64,000 nt of DNA, from NCBI RefSeq assembly GCF_029784155.1, contig NC_073692.1, positions 155,154,334-155,218,333 of the forward strand, read 5' to 3'. A program made the translations under genes and the position numbers. Of this stretch, positions 18,504-30,229 are shown piece after piece. Each line of letters begins with the position of its first letter. Position 1 is the stretch's first letter. The notes under the pieces were generated by a model, which did no database searches, was not told where the DNA came from, and saw nothing but the letters and a program-made list of their open reading frames with translations. The stretch comes from Uranotaenia lowii. Its lineage: Eukaryota; Arthropoda; Insecta; Diptera; Culicidae.

Positions 18504-19060
18504 CTAGAACGATTCAATCACGTTAAATATTCGATATACATATTTTTATTCCTCGCGTAAGTACATGATTGTGCTGTGCGAAGTAATGATGCTTTTCAAT
18601 CAAACCGATATTTTCAAGGAACAACACGGAAACGACACTACCGGTCTATTAGAATCCTCACCGGCGACTGACATTGAGATCATACTGAAACAGTCATGAC
18701 GAATCGGTCGTCGGTGCATTTGTTTCCTCTTATCAAAGTTGTTTAGTTTTCTGAAACTTGTGCTATAATTATGCATATACCTTCCTAGCTTAGGCTCACG
18801 GAAAGCTGTTCAAGGGAAAGTATGATAGGGCAGAAAACCGGTAGTTGGCTAAGCTATAGCCGATGAATGATTTTAAACAACTTTCAAGTCGTCGAGCGTC
18901 AGAAAGAATGCTTCTATTAGGCGTGTTATTCATTACTCGGCCGGCGTATATTGCCACTATTCTGCGATCTCTAAGTAAGCAAGTAATTGTCTGCTTACTT
19001 CATTCAAGCCCGCTTCTATTTGCATTAAAATCGAGTTTCAAATGTAGCATGCTCTTCACA
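18504..19060. other. Likely 5' flank of the OHCU decarboxylase gene
   Basis: Should contain the missing first exon and promoter. A minus-strand ATG-containing segment near 18660-18690 ends in a good donor (GCCG then GTGAGG), but its phase does not fit exon 2, so it is not called. No other gene is visible. Confidence 0.35.
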
Positions 19061-19970
19061 GCAAGAAAAATTCGTGTAAATTTAGATCGAAAACGATGCA
19101 CGAAAACGGAACATCGATTTTGATGTAAAATTCTATCACGGTTTATTTTTTTCAAGGATGTAATTTTTGAGGCGTGTAAATTTAGATTGAAATCAATGCA
19201 CGAGATCGGATCACAAAAATCGTCGTGTAAAAATACACAGGGATGTAAATTTTTAAATTTATTATCGTAAATAGTGATATTTTTGCTAAATATTGAGGTT
19301 TTTGCTTTTGTCTTTGAATGAATACGTCCACATGTATTATTTTTATTTCACATTTATTTTCAAAACTGAAAATTAAAACACCATCACGGAAAGCGTCAAG
19401 CTGGAATTGTTGTTGCATCCGATGATTCCCAGCACGGGGATGTTTTTACAGATCAGCGTCATCAGTATCTTCGAATGGTTCCGGAGCATCATGATCTTTC
19501 GGTCAGCACTTGGACACTTGAATGACAAAAGTTTCTCCGGATAATAACTGTCCGGATATCAGCCTCTGCGCAAAAATCTCACCTTGCTGTAATGGAGAAA
19601 AAACTAGTCAGTTTTAACCGCATTCCTCATTTCACGTATACCTACGACTTTTAAAAGACTCTAGAAGTGCTGCTGTAGGTAGCTACGCCTTTGATCGACC
19701 CGTTTCCGAAAAATTTTTCGACTTGTTTACTTTGTGCGCAAACTAAGGAAATATAAAAAGGCAGAAGTTGAATATTTGCATTCAATTTTAAATCAAACAG
19801 ATCTAATTTTACACTGTTTGTGACATAAATTTCATTGACCGGTTTATTTTTGCATGACGCAATGTAAAATTACATCAAAACAGTTTATTTCTATCCTATT
19901 TTTGAAAAAAGTCTAATATTACATCAAAAGGAGTTTAAAATTACATCCTTTTGCAATTACACTCAAGAAA
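19061..19970. repeat. Degenerate repeat with duplicated GTGTAAATTTAGAT units
   Basis: GTGTAAATTTAGAT followed by a GAAA-CRATGCACGA block occurs at about 19073 and again at about 19173, a ~100-bp tandem duplication. Related ATGTAAAATTACATCA words recur at 19860-19950. This looks like a decayed MITE or other repeat; boundaries are unclear. Confidence 0.45.
19380..19590 (-). other. Unrecognised coding-like patch
   Basis: On the minus strand a frame runs through KLLSFKCPSADRKIMMLRNH and NIPVLGIIGCNNNSSLT, and a neighbouring frame has GQLLSGETFVIQVSK. Mixed frames suggest a frameshifted relic. The family is not recognised, and it could be a decayed transposon protein. Confidence 0.2.
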
Positions 19971-20339
19971 AAATAGATCACTGGTTTTTTTAGATTCCGT
20001 GTACTTTTAGAAATTTTTTGCTGTGTTAGATCAGGAAGCTGTATCGAAGAAAGAAAAATAGAAATACAAATACACGTTGGCGAATATGTATGGATTTAGC
20101 AGTTGTGATCTTTTAAGTCTTTTTATAAATCGCATTGAGTACATTTGTCAAAGTTCCTTCGCAGTATTTAAAAAAATCAGATTTTTTTTGAATGCCCTTC
20201 TCCAAGAAATTTCAAAGAGTGTGTTAAATTTTCCTTCTTGGAAAACAAGCACAACGAAATGAGATTTGACATTTTAAGGATCTGCTACCATACAACAAAC
20301 AGCGCTTTTCTCGGTACAGAATAAGCATCTGTTCAACAA

Positions 20340-20458
20340 TCAAGATGAGCAATCTGATAACGGATCTCATTGATCGTTTTTGAAAACAACACTGTTCAAA
20401 CTGTTCAAAACAGAGGGAATGACGTTGAAAATGCGCTGCTGTAAAAATAATACACGCT
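20340..20458. repeat. Left half of dispersed repeat A (split by an insertion)
   Basis: Matches 36493-36600: both share GATGAGCAATCTGATAAC, a TTGTTCAAAACAGA block, and GAAAATGCGCTGCTGTAAAA leading to AATAATACA. The repeat resumes at 21901 after a 1.44-kb insertion. Confidence 0.75.
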
Positions 20459-21900
20459 TATTACTTAGCTGGCCAGAGGGACCAGCTACAACTGCCCTCG
20501 AATTCCTGGTCAAGCCACGGGAATTGTATTGAGGGTGGGCTCACATGCGGCCTCTTTTGCTTGGCTAAGCTAGAGCAGAGGTTTCGGAGAACCTCGGGTC
20601 GGCTTCTCGCAATGGTGCACCGGTCGGTAGTTCGGAAGGAAACACAAACACGCTAACTAAATTTTCATGTCCTGTTTATTACAACTTACGTGTCTTGTGT
20701 GGGTGTGTAGTGTGTTGCTGCTGCTGCTGGAGGGCCGGCCGGCTGATGCTGGGATGGTTGTCCGATGTAGAATCTTGGGTTGGTGGGTCAACAGTCTACT
20801 GTCCACAGTGTTGGTTGGCAATGGGGGTTAGATCGCCCTCGTGGTGGAGCCAACATTCGTTGTGGTTGCCCTGGATGGTACACGCAGGTGTAAAACACCG
20901 CGTGCTCCTCAACAGAGCCTCGAGCCCGGAGGGACACGTTCGAACTTTCACTAACCCGTTTGAAGGGATCGAACAGTGCCCTCTAGGACCGGATGTTGAC
21001 GACGATGTTGTTGTATTTAGGTGGCTGTGGCGGCTGATCGCGTGGGAAACTGACTTTCGTTCGCTTCTCACGATGCCCGCCGGACTTGCAATTCGAGTCC
21101 GTGCGCAGGCTTTTCAACGGAGAAACGGAAGCAGAAGTTTGCTCACTGGCCCGTTTGACTTGGGCAAACTGGAGCTTTGTCGAGTTAACTCTCCTGACCA
21201 AAACTGCTGGGTCAAAGCTCTTGACTTGAACCGCTGGATCAGTCTTCTGGACCAAAATTACTGGGTTGAATCTCTTAGCCACAAATACTGGGTCCTGGTG
21301 GATTGAGTATGGGGTTAGGATGGGGTTTACAGCAACCAATTTGTAGACTTACTTGATTCGCTCTATTCGTTAGCTTTGAATATCTTTTCCACTAATATGA
21401 ACTTTAATTCGACACTTTAAATTATTACACGTGCACGCTTGTTTTGGCAACTATGGTCACTTTGTAGCTCGATGTGAACCGTGTGCTGGTCGAAGGTGGA
21501 AAGGATATGCGAATCTTAGTAAGTGATTAGCTGACCCATCTCAACCCACACTTCCGTTTCATTTTCCACCTGACGTTTTTCCATTGCTCTTTTGCTTCTC
21601 ATCGGGCAAGTGTTTTGTGTTGTGTCATAAGTGTTTGCATGCGCTAGCTTCTGTTTTTGAATTTGGAATGATCGTTATTTTTAATCTCCTAATTTTATTT
21701 ATTTATTTGTTGTTTTTAATCATAGAGTAGGTTTTATTAATAAATTCTCTTACAAATTGTGTTCTTATTTAAATTCAAATATTGGCGGGAAGAATTATCG
21801 ATACTTAATCGATTATGATAACTACCACTGAGCACTCAGATTGAGTACTCCAAACTGCTTGCTCTTCATGGGTATGATTGGGCGAAATACCCCAATGGTA
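20459..21900 (-). mobile_element. 1.44-kb insertion carrying a retroelement-like 3' region
   Basis: The insertion interrupts repeat A, and the 7-bp word ACACGCT borders it on both sides (20452-20458, 21901-21907). Minus-strand reading gives an ORF (21339-20983), then about 500 bp of GC-richer sequence containing an AATAAA near 20665. Neither clean LTR termini nor convincing inverted repeats are visible, so the class is open. An LTR retrotransposon 3' fragment is the best guess. Confidence 0.55.
20983..21339 (-). pseudogene. Possible retroelement polyprotein C-terminus
   Basis: A 118-codon frame on the minus strand ends with a Pro/Arg-rich tail (KVSFPRDQPPQPPKYNNIV) reminiscent of the ends of gypsy or Pao/BEL polyproteins, preceded by short repeats of a VNPILTP/FNPVILVQ/FDPAVLVRR pattern. 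No protease, RT or integrase motif is present. The identification is weak and based on composition and position inside an insertion. Confidence 0.3.
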
Positions 21901-21995
21901 ACACGCTCATGAATAAGGCAAATCAGAATCAGTAAAAAGTAAGCATTCCGTTGTTGGTTCGATAGAATTCAAGCGCTGGTTTCACTCGGCGATCG
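21901..21995. repeat. Right half of dispersed repeat A
   Basis: Matches 36605-36695: CATGAATAAGGC, CAGAATC-GTAAAAAGTAAG and CGTTGTTGGTTCG-TAGAATT are shared, then similarity ends. Together with 20340-20458 it defines the pre-insertion repeat. Confidence 0.75.
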
Positions 21996-22135
21996 TCATC
22001 TTGTGTAATCAATGATCAGAGTGCGTGCGGAGGATGATCGCTAAAGGGCAGAGCTATCGAAAACGAGGCGGATAAAAGTGCGTTTTGCACAACTGGATTT
22101 GCGAGTAGGCGGGCCGACCATGATCTCAGCTTTAC

Positions 22136-22189
22136 GCTCAGAGGCGAATCTACCCAGCAAGCCTCTATAATAAAACAAACAAACAAACA
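22136..22189 (+). mobile_element. 54-bp retrotransposon 3' stub with (AAAC)n tail
   Basis: Flanked by an exact 13-bp duplication ATCTCAGCTTTAC (22123-22135 and 22190-22202) and ending in AATAAAACAAACAAACAAAC. This is the signature of an extremely 5'-truncated LINE or SINE insertion. Confidence 0.82.
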
Positions 22190-22213
22190 ATCTCAGCTTT
22201 ACAGTTTAGTTAA

Positions 22214-22466
22214 TACCGTATTTGTTTTCTCCCTTCGCTCAGTGTTCCACCGTAACCGACAAAAACAAACACAAATCGTCGCCAGTGTATTGCTACCTCA
22301 CTCACTCACACGCTCTCTCGCAACACTGACAGAATTTTCGGGTCACTACCGCCCGATGGCAGTGCAACACCAGGTCAAAACCATTACAACACCGTCCGAA
22401 TAAACAAACAGTTTGACAGCACCTAGTGGTGCACCAGTGCAACACTCGGCATAAACAAATACGGTA
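22214..22466. mobile_element. 253-bp MITE with TACCGTATTTGTTT termini
   Basis: The ends are 14-bp inverted repeats (TACCGTATTTGTTT and AAACAAATACGGTA), flanked by TAA on both sides (22211-22213, 22467-22469). The 3-bp TAA is consistent with a Harbinger-type MITE, though a TA target cannot be excluded. No coding capacity. The interior has Initiator-like and CA-rich words. Confidence 0.78.
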
Positions 22467-22469
22467 TAA

Positions 22470-23636
22470 AGTAACGTCAACGGGGGCATCATGCAGCACT
22501 TTTCAACTTCAATGGCTTCTAAAAACTTAATGTGCATAAATAATCACGTCGCTTGTACATCAAAAGTTTTAACGTTGATGGGACTTGGAGTTGACGTAGT
22601 CAGAAAAATTATTGGTTCCACTAGTTATTTTTAAATTTACAGAAACATGCAATGATCACTCTTATAAGAAAAAAAGGTAAGTTGGAATAAACTTTGTTTC
22701 TAATGAAAAATCAAATAAAAACGTTTGCAAATGTATAGTTTATGATATATTTGTGATGTTTATCGCAGTATCAATAGCAGTAATTTTTGGTTTTGTTTTG
22801 TTTTTAAAGAAAATGCACAAGGGTGTTCCATACATTTAGGGGTAAAAAAGACTACAAAAATTCTACTAGCTGAAATAATAAAAGCTAATCACGGTGTCTC
22901 TGATGGAACGATTTTATTTATCGAAAATTAGCATCGCTAATTTTTGCACCATTCGAAAGATGGGACTTCCCCCTTTGATTTGAGCCCAAATTTGAAATAA
23001 TCCACCGGGGGGTCTAGAACATTTTATTTTTTTGAAGATTTTTTAACCTTTTTAACGGTTTTTTCAAAGACAAAATCATACTAATTACTGTGAACACTAG
23101 CTAGTGTTTGGAAGGATGAAATATTGAAATTATTTAACAAACTCCTGATGCAAAACAATCATATTCCAGCATATGGAAATGAGATTTGAAAGGTGAATCT
23201 TTGATTTGTTCAATTTTTAAATTTAAAATGAAATGTAGTGTAACTTAATTGAAAAATTCAAATTTTCAGAGTTTAAAGGACCGCGTTATTAATTTTCTTA
23301 ACAAAATTTAAAAGGTTTTTTTGTCCAAAATACCTATATAATTTGAAAAATCTTTCATTTAAAAGAAGTGTAAAAATATCAATATAAGAAACTTAATTAT
23401 ATTTTTTCGGGCAAGATTACTTCAGTTGGACAGATTGAACTGCTGTATCAACTTTCTGCGAAACAATATCGCTTACATAAAAAATCATTGCTTACTCTCG
23501 CCGTTTTCTTAGTGTTTGGATGTCGATCAACATGCAGCGAGCCTCATATGATGGAAGACGGTGTGTAAAATAAGTTTGGAATTTAGGATTATTCCTGAAT
23601 CTCTCACTTTCTTACCTCTTTCTACATCCTGATTTC
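22470..23636. other. AT-rich spacer, nothing recognised
   Basis: No coding sequence, tRNA, tandem repeat or inverted repeat with clear boundaries. Confidence 0.4.
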
Positions 23637-23835
23637 CTAGTGTAAGAAGTGTTTTCGAAAAAAAATCAACACTTTGTTTTGTGTATAACTTTTGAATGCA
23701 TAGATGTAAATTGATAAAATTTTCAGCGAACTACCTGGTAATGTAATTATATGTGCAAATTTTGGTGATGGTCTGTCAAGTGGTTTTTGAGATAGCGAAA
23801 GTTTTTTGACTTTAATATTTGGGCAACACATGCGT
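23637..23835. repeat. Solo copy of a terminal repeat related to the 41.1-kb element
   Basis: GTAATGTAATTATATGTGCAAATTT, then a GATGGTCTGTCAAGTGG-like block and TTTTTGAGATAG, align with the left terminal repeat at 41110-41260. The key shared words are GTAATGT-ATGTGCAAA and GAGTGGTTTTTGAGATAG. Confidence 0.55.
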
Positions 23836-24801
23836 CATCTATAATGCATACTAATAATCACCCTTTTTACAAATCAAGGCATTTTTGATTACGTTTTCTG
23901 TTTCCTGAAGCTTTCAAAATAACTCAAAATTTTGAATTTAGTCAAAGTTATAACATACTAGCTGATCCCATACGAACTCCGTTTCGCTTTCAACTTGGAA
24001 TGTGTCATGAACAGTTTGTATTAAAGTCAATTGACAAGCATTTCCAGATGCACTTCCGAATTCATTGTTAAGTTATAATTGCAAAAATGTTGCACGATCT
24101 GAGTGGCTCAATTATTTCTTGCGGATGGCATATTGGCGCGTTTCACATGTGCGTTTCTTAATTATGTTCGCCGGCCGGACGCATCGGAGTGTCATCGGCT
24201 TATGTGTTTTTATGCGTGCTTAAATATGTTTCTCGGGAAACTCAAGATTATCGCAACATCTGAACATAATGAAAAGTTAATTGCACCAACAAAGATGGTC
24301 TTTTGCGAACTATGATTTACATTTTTCAAAACTGAACATAAGATTTCATATTCATATTTCACATTACAGACTTTTTGGGTGACATTTGTGGAATAGTAAA
24401 TAATAAAATGTGGTATATTACGATAAAGTATCAATCGTTCTTCAATTAAAAATTTATTTTCGCTTTTTAAATATTATACTTTGAACTTTTAACTAAACTA
24501 AATAATTCAGTTTATAGCATTTATCGGTAATGAACATTAGAAAATATGTGCAAATTGTTTCAGGTTGCATTGGAAACATTTCCATAAAAATGAAGGTTTT
24601 TTGTTTCAAGGTAGGAATGGTTAAATAAATCGCGTAAAGTATTCATCATATCAGGGCATTTTATTTTTTTGTTGCTATTATTATTATTATCAATTAAAAA
24701 GTATTTGGACAGTTTATTTGGAGTCTTTATCATTTCATACGTCAATACTGATAGCTTTAATATGCTTTAGCATTCATTTAGCAGATTTAGATTTTCACTT
24801 G

Positions 24802-25244
24802 GGGGCCGTTCAGATACCACGTGGACAGAAAAATGAAATTTTTGACACCCCTCTCCCCCTCCGTGGACAAGCGTGGACATTTAGCAAACCCCTACCCCCC
24901 CTCCCCGGATGTCCACGTGGACAGATTTGAAATTGTTTTTTTTTTTCAAAAACACTACTTTTTGCCTATTTGTTATTGGAATGGCCGATTGAAAAAAAAA
25001 GAATTAGCTTTACCTGATATAACATATTTTTTAAATTTCTTAATAATCATATTTATTACTTGCTTTCAAGTGGCTTTTGATTGTTTAAACTTGAATTGGA
25101 AAGCATTGTAATTCTATGATTCAAACAGTAAGTATGTCCACGTGGACATGACCCAAACCCCTACCCCCTTTTCGTGGACAAGCGTGGACATTTCCATACA
25201 CCCCCCCTCCCCCTAAGTTGTCCACGTGGTATGTGAACGGCCCC
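24802..25244. mobile_element. MITE with GGGGCCGTTCA termini, CCACGTGGACA-rich
   Basis: Inverted termini GGGGCCGTTCAGATACCACG (left) and GGGGCCGTTCACATACCACG (right, opposite strand), flanked by TTG on both sides (24799-24801 and 25245-25247). The subterminal regions repeat CCGTGGACAAGCGTGGACAT next to pyrimidine-rich runs. Nonautonomous, nested in the 2.0-kb insertion. Confidence 0.8.
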
Positions 25245-25299
25245 TTGTCTAATCGTTTTTATATCAATGGAATTTATGTGATAGTTTTGATCGTTTTGT

Positions 25300-26090
25300 T
25301 GTTTCGTTTTTTTTTATACATAACACGTTTTCTGCAAGAAATAAACAACAAGAAAAATTTTGCTTGCTGTTAAAAGTTGGATAATCCTTTTGAATTGCTG
25401 TCAACTTTGGAAGTTTCGGGTGAGATCAATTCATTTTATTTTCCTCATTTCAAATGCCTGTTCCATTTATCAGACACTATGTTGAAAAGAAAAATGAGGA
25501 ACGCTAGTTTTTCATTTTCCAGGATGCATACGAGTTTTGGCCATGTTGGTGTAACAAGAAGAAAAAGATTATATCATATGCATATCAATGTGTGTTTATA
25601 TGTGTATGTATTCCTCTTGGCACTGAAATCTTTTAGAATGAAAAAATTCTAAGGATTTCGGTGCTGTATTAATAATTTCTCTGCTCTTTCAAATCTTTTC
25701 AAAAGCGAGCAATGGCGCTATAACCATGGTCGATGACCTGAGATGAAGGTACAGGGATCCAGAATTAAACAGTGTATGATGGTTAAAGAAAAATTTCTTT
25801 AATTACTGTATTGTTAAATTTTGGACTTAATGTAGAAAAACCTCATTTCCATCCCCTGAAGGAAGAATAGCAAGGCCTAACACCAAGGAGCATAGAAATA
25901 TCTTAGCATCTATGCTCCCAACGAATTAATAAAAAAAAAACATGGGAACGCATGGTACTGTTGTCCACGTTTCTTCCTCCCCTGGTTCCAGTCGTCTCTG
26001 CGTTCAATGCTGCACAGTGGGCCCGGCCTTGATAAGATGAATAGTAAATGTATTTTTACTATTCACCGGGATGCTGACAAGATCTGGCTG
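25300..26090. other. Remainder of the 2.0-kb insertion, no gene seen
   Basis: AT-rich sequence with no recognisable protein. The last ~150 bp are more GC-rich and resemble a LINE/SINE 3' end. Confidence 0.35.
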
Positions 26091-26939
26091 TGTACGTATC
26101 ATAAGCATAAGCATAAGCAATTGCAAAAATGTTGCACGATCTTTTTTTCTGTCGTCTGCTACTAAAGTTTGAAATCAGGAATCAATTGACCTTGCCAAAA
26201 AACCCCGTGTATAAATTTTGACTCGATCATTGCATAACAATGCAATTATTGCCAAAAAGTTAAACCCCTTTCGGTGGCTTCTTATTCAATCTTTGATATC
26301 TGGAATCAATTGCCCTTCTCTCAAAACTCTCGTGTGAAAATTTCCAAAGCAATCCATTGCATAATAACGTAAATATTGTTAAAAACAGTGAAAAATTAAT
26401 TAATATGAACGACCCCTTTCGTCGACCCCTGGCAAAACATTTGACACCTGAAATCAATTACCCGTCCCTGAAAACTATCGTGTGCAAATTTTCATCCCAA
26501 TCCGATGTATAATAACGACGATATTGCAAAAATATTGTAAGGTTAATATGGACGACCCCCTTTGCCGGCCACTTACACTGAATTTAATACCTGGAATCGA
26601 TTGCGCGGCACTCAAAACTCTCGTGTAGCAATTTTCATCTGAATCCGATGCATAATAACGACAATATCGCATTAACAGTGAATAGTTAATATGGACGACC
26701 CCTTTGACCGACCCCTGACTTTAATTTGGATAAGTGAAATCAATTGTTTGTCCCTTATAACTCCTATGTGCAAATTTTCATCCCAATTCGATGTATAAAA
26801 ACGTCAATATCGCTAAAATATTGAAAAACTGATATGGACGACCCCTTTTGCCGGCTCCTTACACTGACTTGGATACCTTAAATCGATTGCACGTCACTCA
26901 AAACTATTGTGTACCAATTTTCATTTGAATACGATGTAT

Positions 26940-27830
26940 TTTTTTTTGTTTCGATTATAGTCGATTATAGAAGATGCCATTTTTTAAATGAAGCTTAAGG
27001 GGGGGGGGGTAGGGTCTAACACTTTCAAAAAATCGATTTTTTTATTTTTTTATTTTCTTATTGGAAAACATTTCAAGAATGTTGTGTCAAATTTTCAAGT
27101 CAATTGAAGCAAAACTGTAGAAGTTATGGGCCTTTATCTCCTCCTATCTAATACTGCAAGAAAGCAAGAGCAGAAACTTCAAACGCGTTTTTCTCGAAAG
27201 CACATTTTTAAAGCCCGTGGACATCGTCATTTGAAAACTACTTATCCGATTCTTTTCAAACTTGGAACATGTTTTCTACATATAAAATACCAGACCCCAA
27301 CGTTTTTCTTTTTCGATTTTTTTACTTTGAGGCGATTTTACAAGTGAAAAATGGCGGATTTTTAGGTGAAAAATCGTAGTTTTTACTTCAAACAGCCACA
27401 AAAATTTCATAAAAATATTTTTAAGTTAAATAAAAACGTTGGGGTCTAGAAAAACATCTATTCAAAATATTTTGCTCTGATTTTTTGACTTCAGATGATT
27501 CTGTGCTGAGATACAGTGTCCACCGCAAATCTTGTTTTCTAAAAGGCATCCTCGAAAATGCTCCGTCACCGGCTCATTTTTCAATATTTTTTTACGAAAA
27601 AATTACTAAATGTTCTTTTAACAATGCTTTATATAATGCAAAAAATTTGAATACATTTGTTTAAACGATAGCTCTAGAAAAAAATCGTGAAACTGGTGTT
27701 TTTTTATACTCGTTAGACCCTACCCCCCCCTTAAGAAAATATAGCTACTTGTGATATAGCTCAGTTGGCAAGTCTGTTGTCTCCTGAGCCGATGTCCGCG
27801 AGTTCGAGCCCAAGAGTAAACATCGAACAC
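26940..27830 (-). mobile_element. SINE with inverted 5' part, itself interrupted by a MITE
   Basis: Flanked by an exact 12-bp duplication AATACGATGTAT (26928-26939, 27831-27842). The left end is the reverse complement of a SINE tail (poly-T, then TTTCGATTATAGTCG), so the insert lies on the minus strand. Yet the tRNA-like head (about 27748-27830, with TAGCTCAGTTGGC and AGTTCGAGCC) reads on the plus strand. Inversion of the 5' portion with an intact target duplication is the twin-priming signature. An uninverted copy of the same SINE is at 34159-34354. Confidence 0.72.
26999..27730. mobile_element. 732-bp TTAA-flanked MITE with G-tract termini
   Basis: TTAA occurs immediately outside both ends (26995-26998 and 27731-27734). 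The termini are inverted repeats: G-run then TAGGGTCTAAC on the left, and on the right GTTAGACCCTA then a C-run. TTAA targets are typical of the piggyBac superfamily, though a G-run start is not the usual piggyBac terminus. No transposase. Nested within the twin-primed SINE. Confidence 0.75.
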
Positions 27831-28179
27831 AATACGATGTATAATAACGTCAATATGGCTAAAACAGTGAACAGTTAATATGGACGACCCCTTTGTCTGA
27901 CCCTTTACACAAAATTTGACACCTGAAATCGATTGCTCGTCTTTCAAAACACTCATGAGCAAATTTTCAACACAATCCGACGAAAAATAAAGTCAATATC
28001 GTGAAAACAATATTTGTCTTGTGTGGACGACCCCTTTCAGAAGAATCATCCGAAAATCTGAAAACATTTTTCATCATTCCTGGTCCTAATGAGCATCCAT
28101 GCCAAATTTCAGCTCTCTAGCTCTTGAGATGGCTGAGTCTATAGAGGACAAACTAGCAAACAAACAAACCCACAGAAAT

Positions 28180-28387
<208 letters not shown>

Positions 28388-29466
28388 AGATCCCATACGA
28401 ACTCCGTTTCGCTTTCAATTTGGAATATGTCATGAACAGTTTTTATGAAAGTCAATTGTCAAGCATTTTCCAGATGCACTTCCAAATGTTAAGGAATATT
28501 TGCAAAAATGTTGGACGATCACTTTTTCTGTCGTCTGCTACTGAATTTGAAATCAGGAATCAATTGACTTTGCCAAAAAACTCCGTGTATACATTTCTGT
28601 ACCTATCCGATACAAACTCACTCAATTATTGCAAAAATAAATTTAACAGTTAATATTAATGACCCTCTTTTTTCGCTTTATACAAATATTGAAATCAGAA
28701 ATCAATTGACCGTCACAACTCCAGTGTATAATTTTCGACTCGATCGTAGCATAACAACGCAATTATTGCCAAAAAGTTAAACCCCTTTCGGTGGCCTCCT
28801 ATACTATCTTGGATATTTGAAATTGATTGCCCGTCCCTGAAAACTACCGTGTGCAAATTCTCATCCCAATGCGATTATACATAATATCGCAAACACAATT
28901 ATTTTTTCATGTGGGCGACCCCTTTTGTCGACCCCTAACCCAAATTTTGTTAATTGGAATCAATTGTTTTCCTCTAATAATTCTATATGCAAATTATCAT
29001 CTCAATCCGATGTATAACATCGACACTGAATTTAATACATGAAATCGATTGCCCATCTCTTAAAACTCTCGTGTACGCATTTTCATCTGAATCCGATGGA
29101 TAATAACGTCAATATCGCAAAAAAAGTGAATATTTAATATTTTATGAACATTTTCATCTGAATCCGATGTATAATAAAGTCAATATAACTAAAATACTGA
29201 AAAGTTAATATGGACGACCCCTTTTGCCGGCCCCTTACTTTGAATTTGAAACCTTAAATCGATTGCACGTCACTCAAAACTATCGTGTACAAATTTTCAG
29301 TTGAATACGAATTATACATCGTCATTATCGCAAAAACAGCGAACTATTAACATCGATGACCCCATTGAATGACCCCTTACACAGAAATTGATACCTGAAA
29401 TCGATCGTTTGTCTTTCAAAACACTCATGTGCAAATTTTCATTATAATCCGATTGATAATCAAGCA

Positions 29467-29690
29467 AGACAATGGAGCTTATTCTGAGAGTCACGTGACG
29501 TGATGTGAAAAATTTCATATCGTTGTGCCGGCTCCAAAAATCACTCTAGGCTTGAAGTATCAGCTCATATGTCCTGTGATCGATTTTTGGAGCTTATTCA
29601 TACTAACGTTTCTTCTCTGAAACATTTCCTGGAGTCATGATTAAGAAGTGTAATTTTGTCAGTCACGTCACTCGATTTGCAGAATATCCC
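29467..29690. mobile_element. MITE with TTATTCTGAGAGTCACGTGA terminus
   Basis: The left end reads TTATTCTGAGAGTCACGTGACGTG-like and the right end, on the opposite strand, ATTCTGCAAATCGAGTGACG. CACGTCAC/GTGACGTG palindromic words sit near both termini. It interrupts one ~145-bp unit of element D. No coding capacity; exact edges uncertain. Confidence 0.6.
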
Positions 29691-30229
29691 CCAATATAGC
29701 AAAAACAGTAAACAAATAATATGGACGACCATTTTTGCCGACTTCTAACTCGAGATTTGAAACCTGAAACAATTGAGCGTTCCTCAAGGTTCTATGTGAA
29801 AATTTTTTATTTCAATACAATGCATAATAACGTCAATACTGCAAAAACCTTACACAGTTTATATGGGCGACCCCTTTCGCAGACCTCTGAATTAAAAATC
29901 AATTACTCGTTCCTTGAAACTCACACGTACCAAGTTTCCATCTTAATCCAATGAATTTAAGCATTAATATTGCAAAAACAGTGTAATTATGGACGACTCC
30001 TTTGGCCGACTCTTGACCCTGAATTTGAAACCTGGAATCAATTGATCTTGTGCAAATTTTCATCAAAATCAAATCTATAATAACGCCAATATCGCAAAAA
30101 CAGTGAACAATTGATATGGACGACCCCTTTTGCCGACCCCTTCTACAAAATTTTACAACTGGAATCGATTCCCAAGCAACCCAAAGTCTCATATCTACTT
30201 AAACTCGTGCCTCCCAAGTTCGAATTTCG

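Larger units (their letters stand above)
24101..26118 (+). mobile_element. 2.0-kb insertion into element D with 24-bp target duplication
   Basis: An exact 24-bp repeat (begins AATTGCAAAAATGTTGCACG) flanks the insert at 24077-24100 and 26119-26142. The homologous position in copy 2 (about 28500-28520) is uninterrupted. The insert ends in a (CATAAG)n tail, preceded by GGATGCTGACAAGATCTGGC, suggesting a non-LTR element 3' end. No RT frame is present, so the 5' portion is degenerate or a different sequence carried along. Confidence 0.75.

Noticed and set aside
18640..18700. First exon of OHCU decarboxylase with donor GCCG/GTGAGG
   Set aside because: The splice phase does not match exon 2 and would put a stop right after the junction.
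20695..21306. 203-codon plus-strand frame with Cys/Trp-rich start
   Set aside because: Composition is odd and the opposite strand has a more plausible retroelement-like tail; probably chance in a GC-rich insertion.
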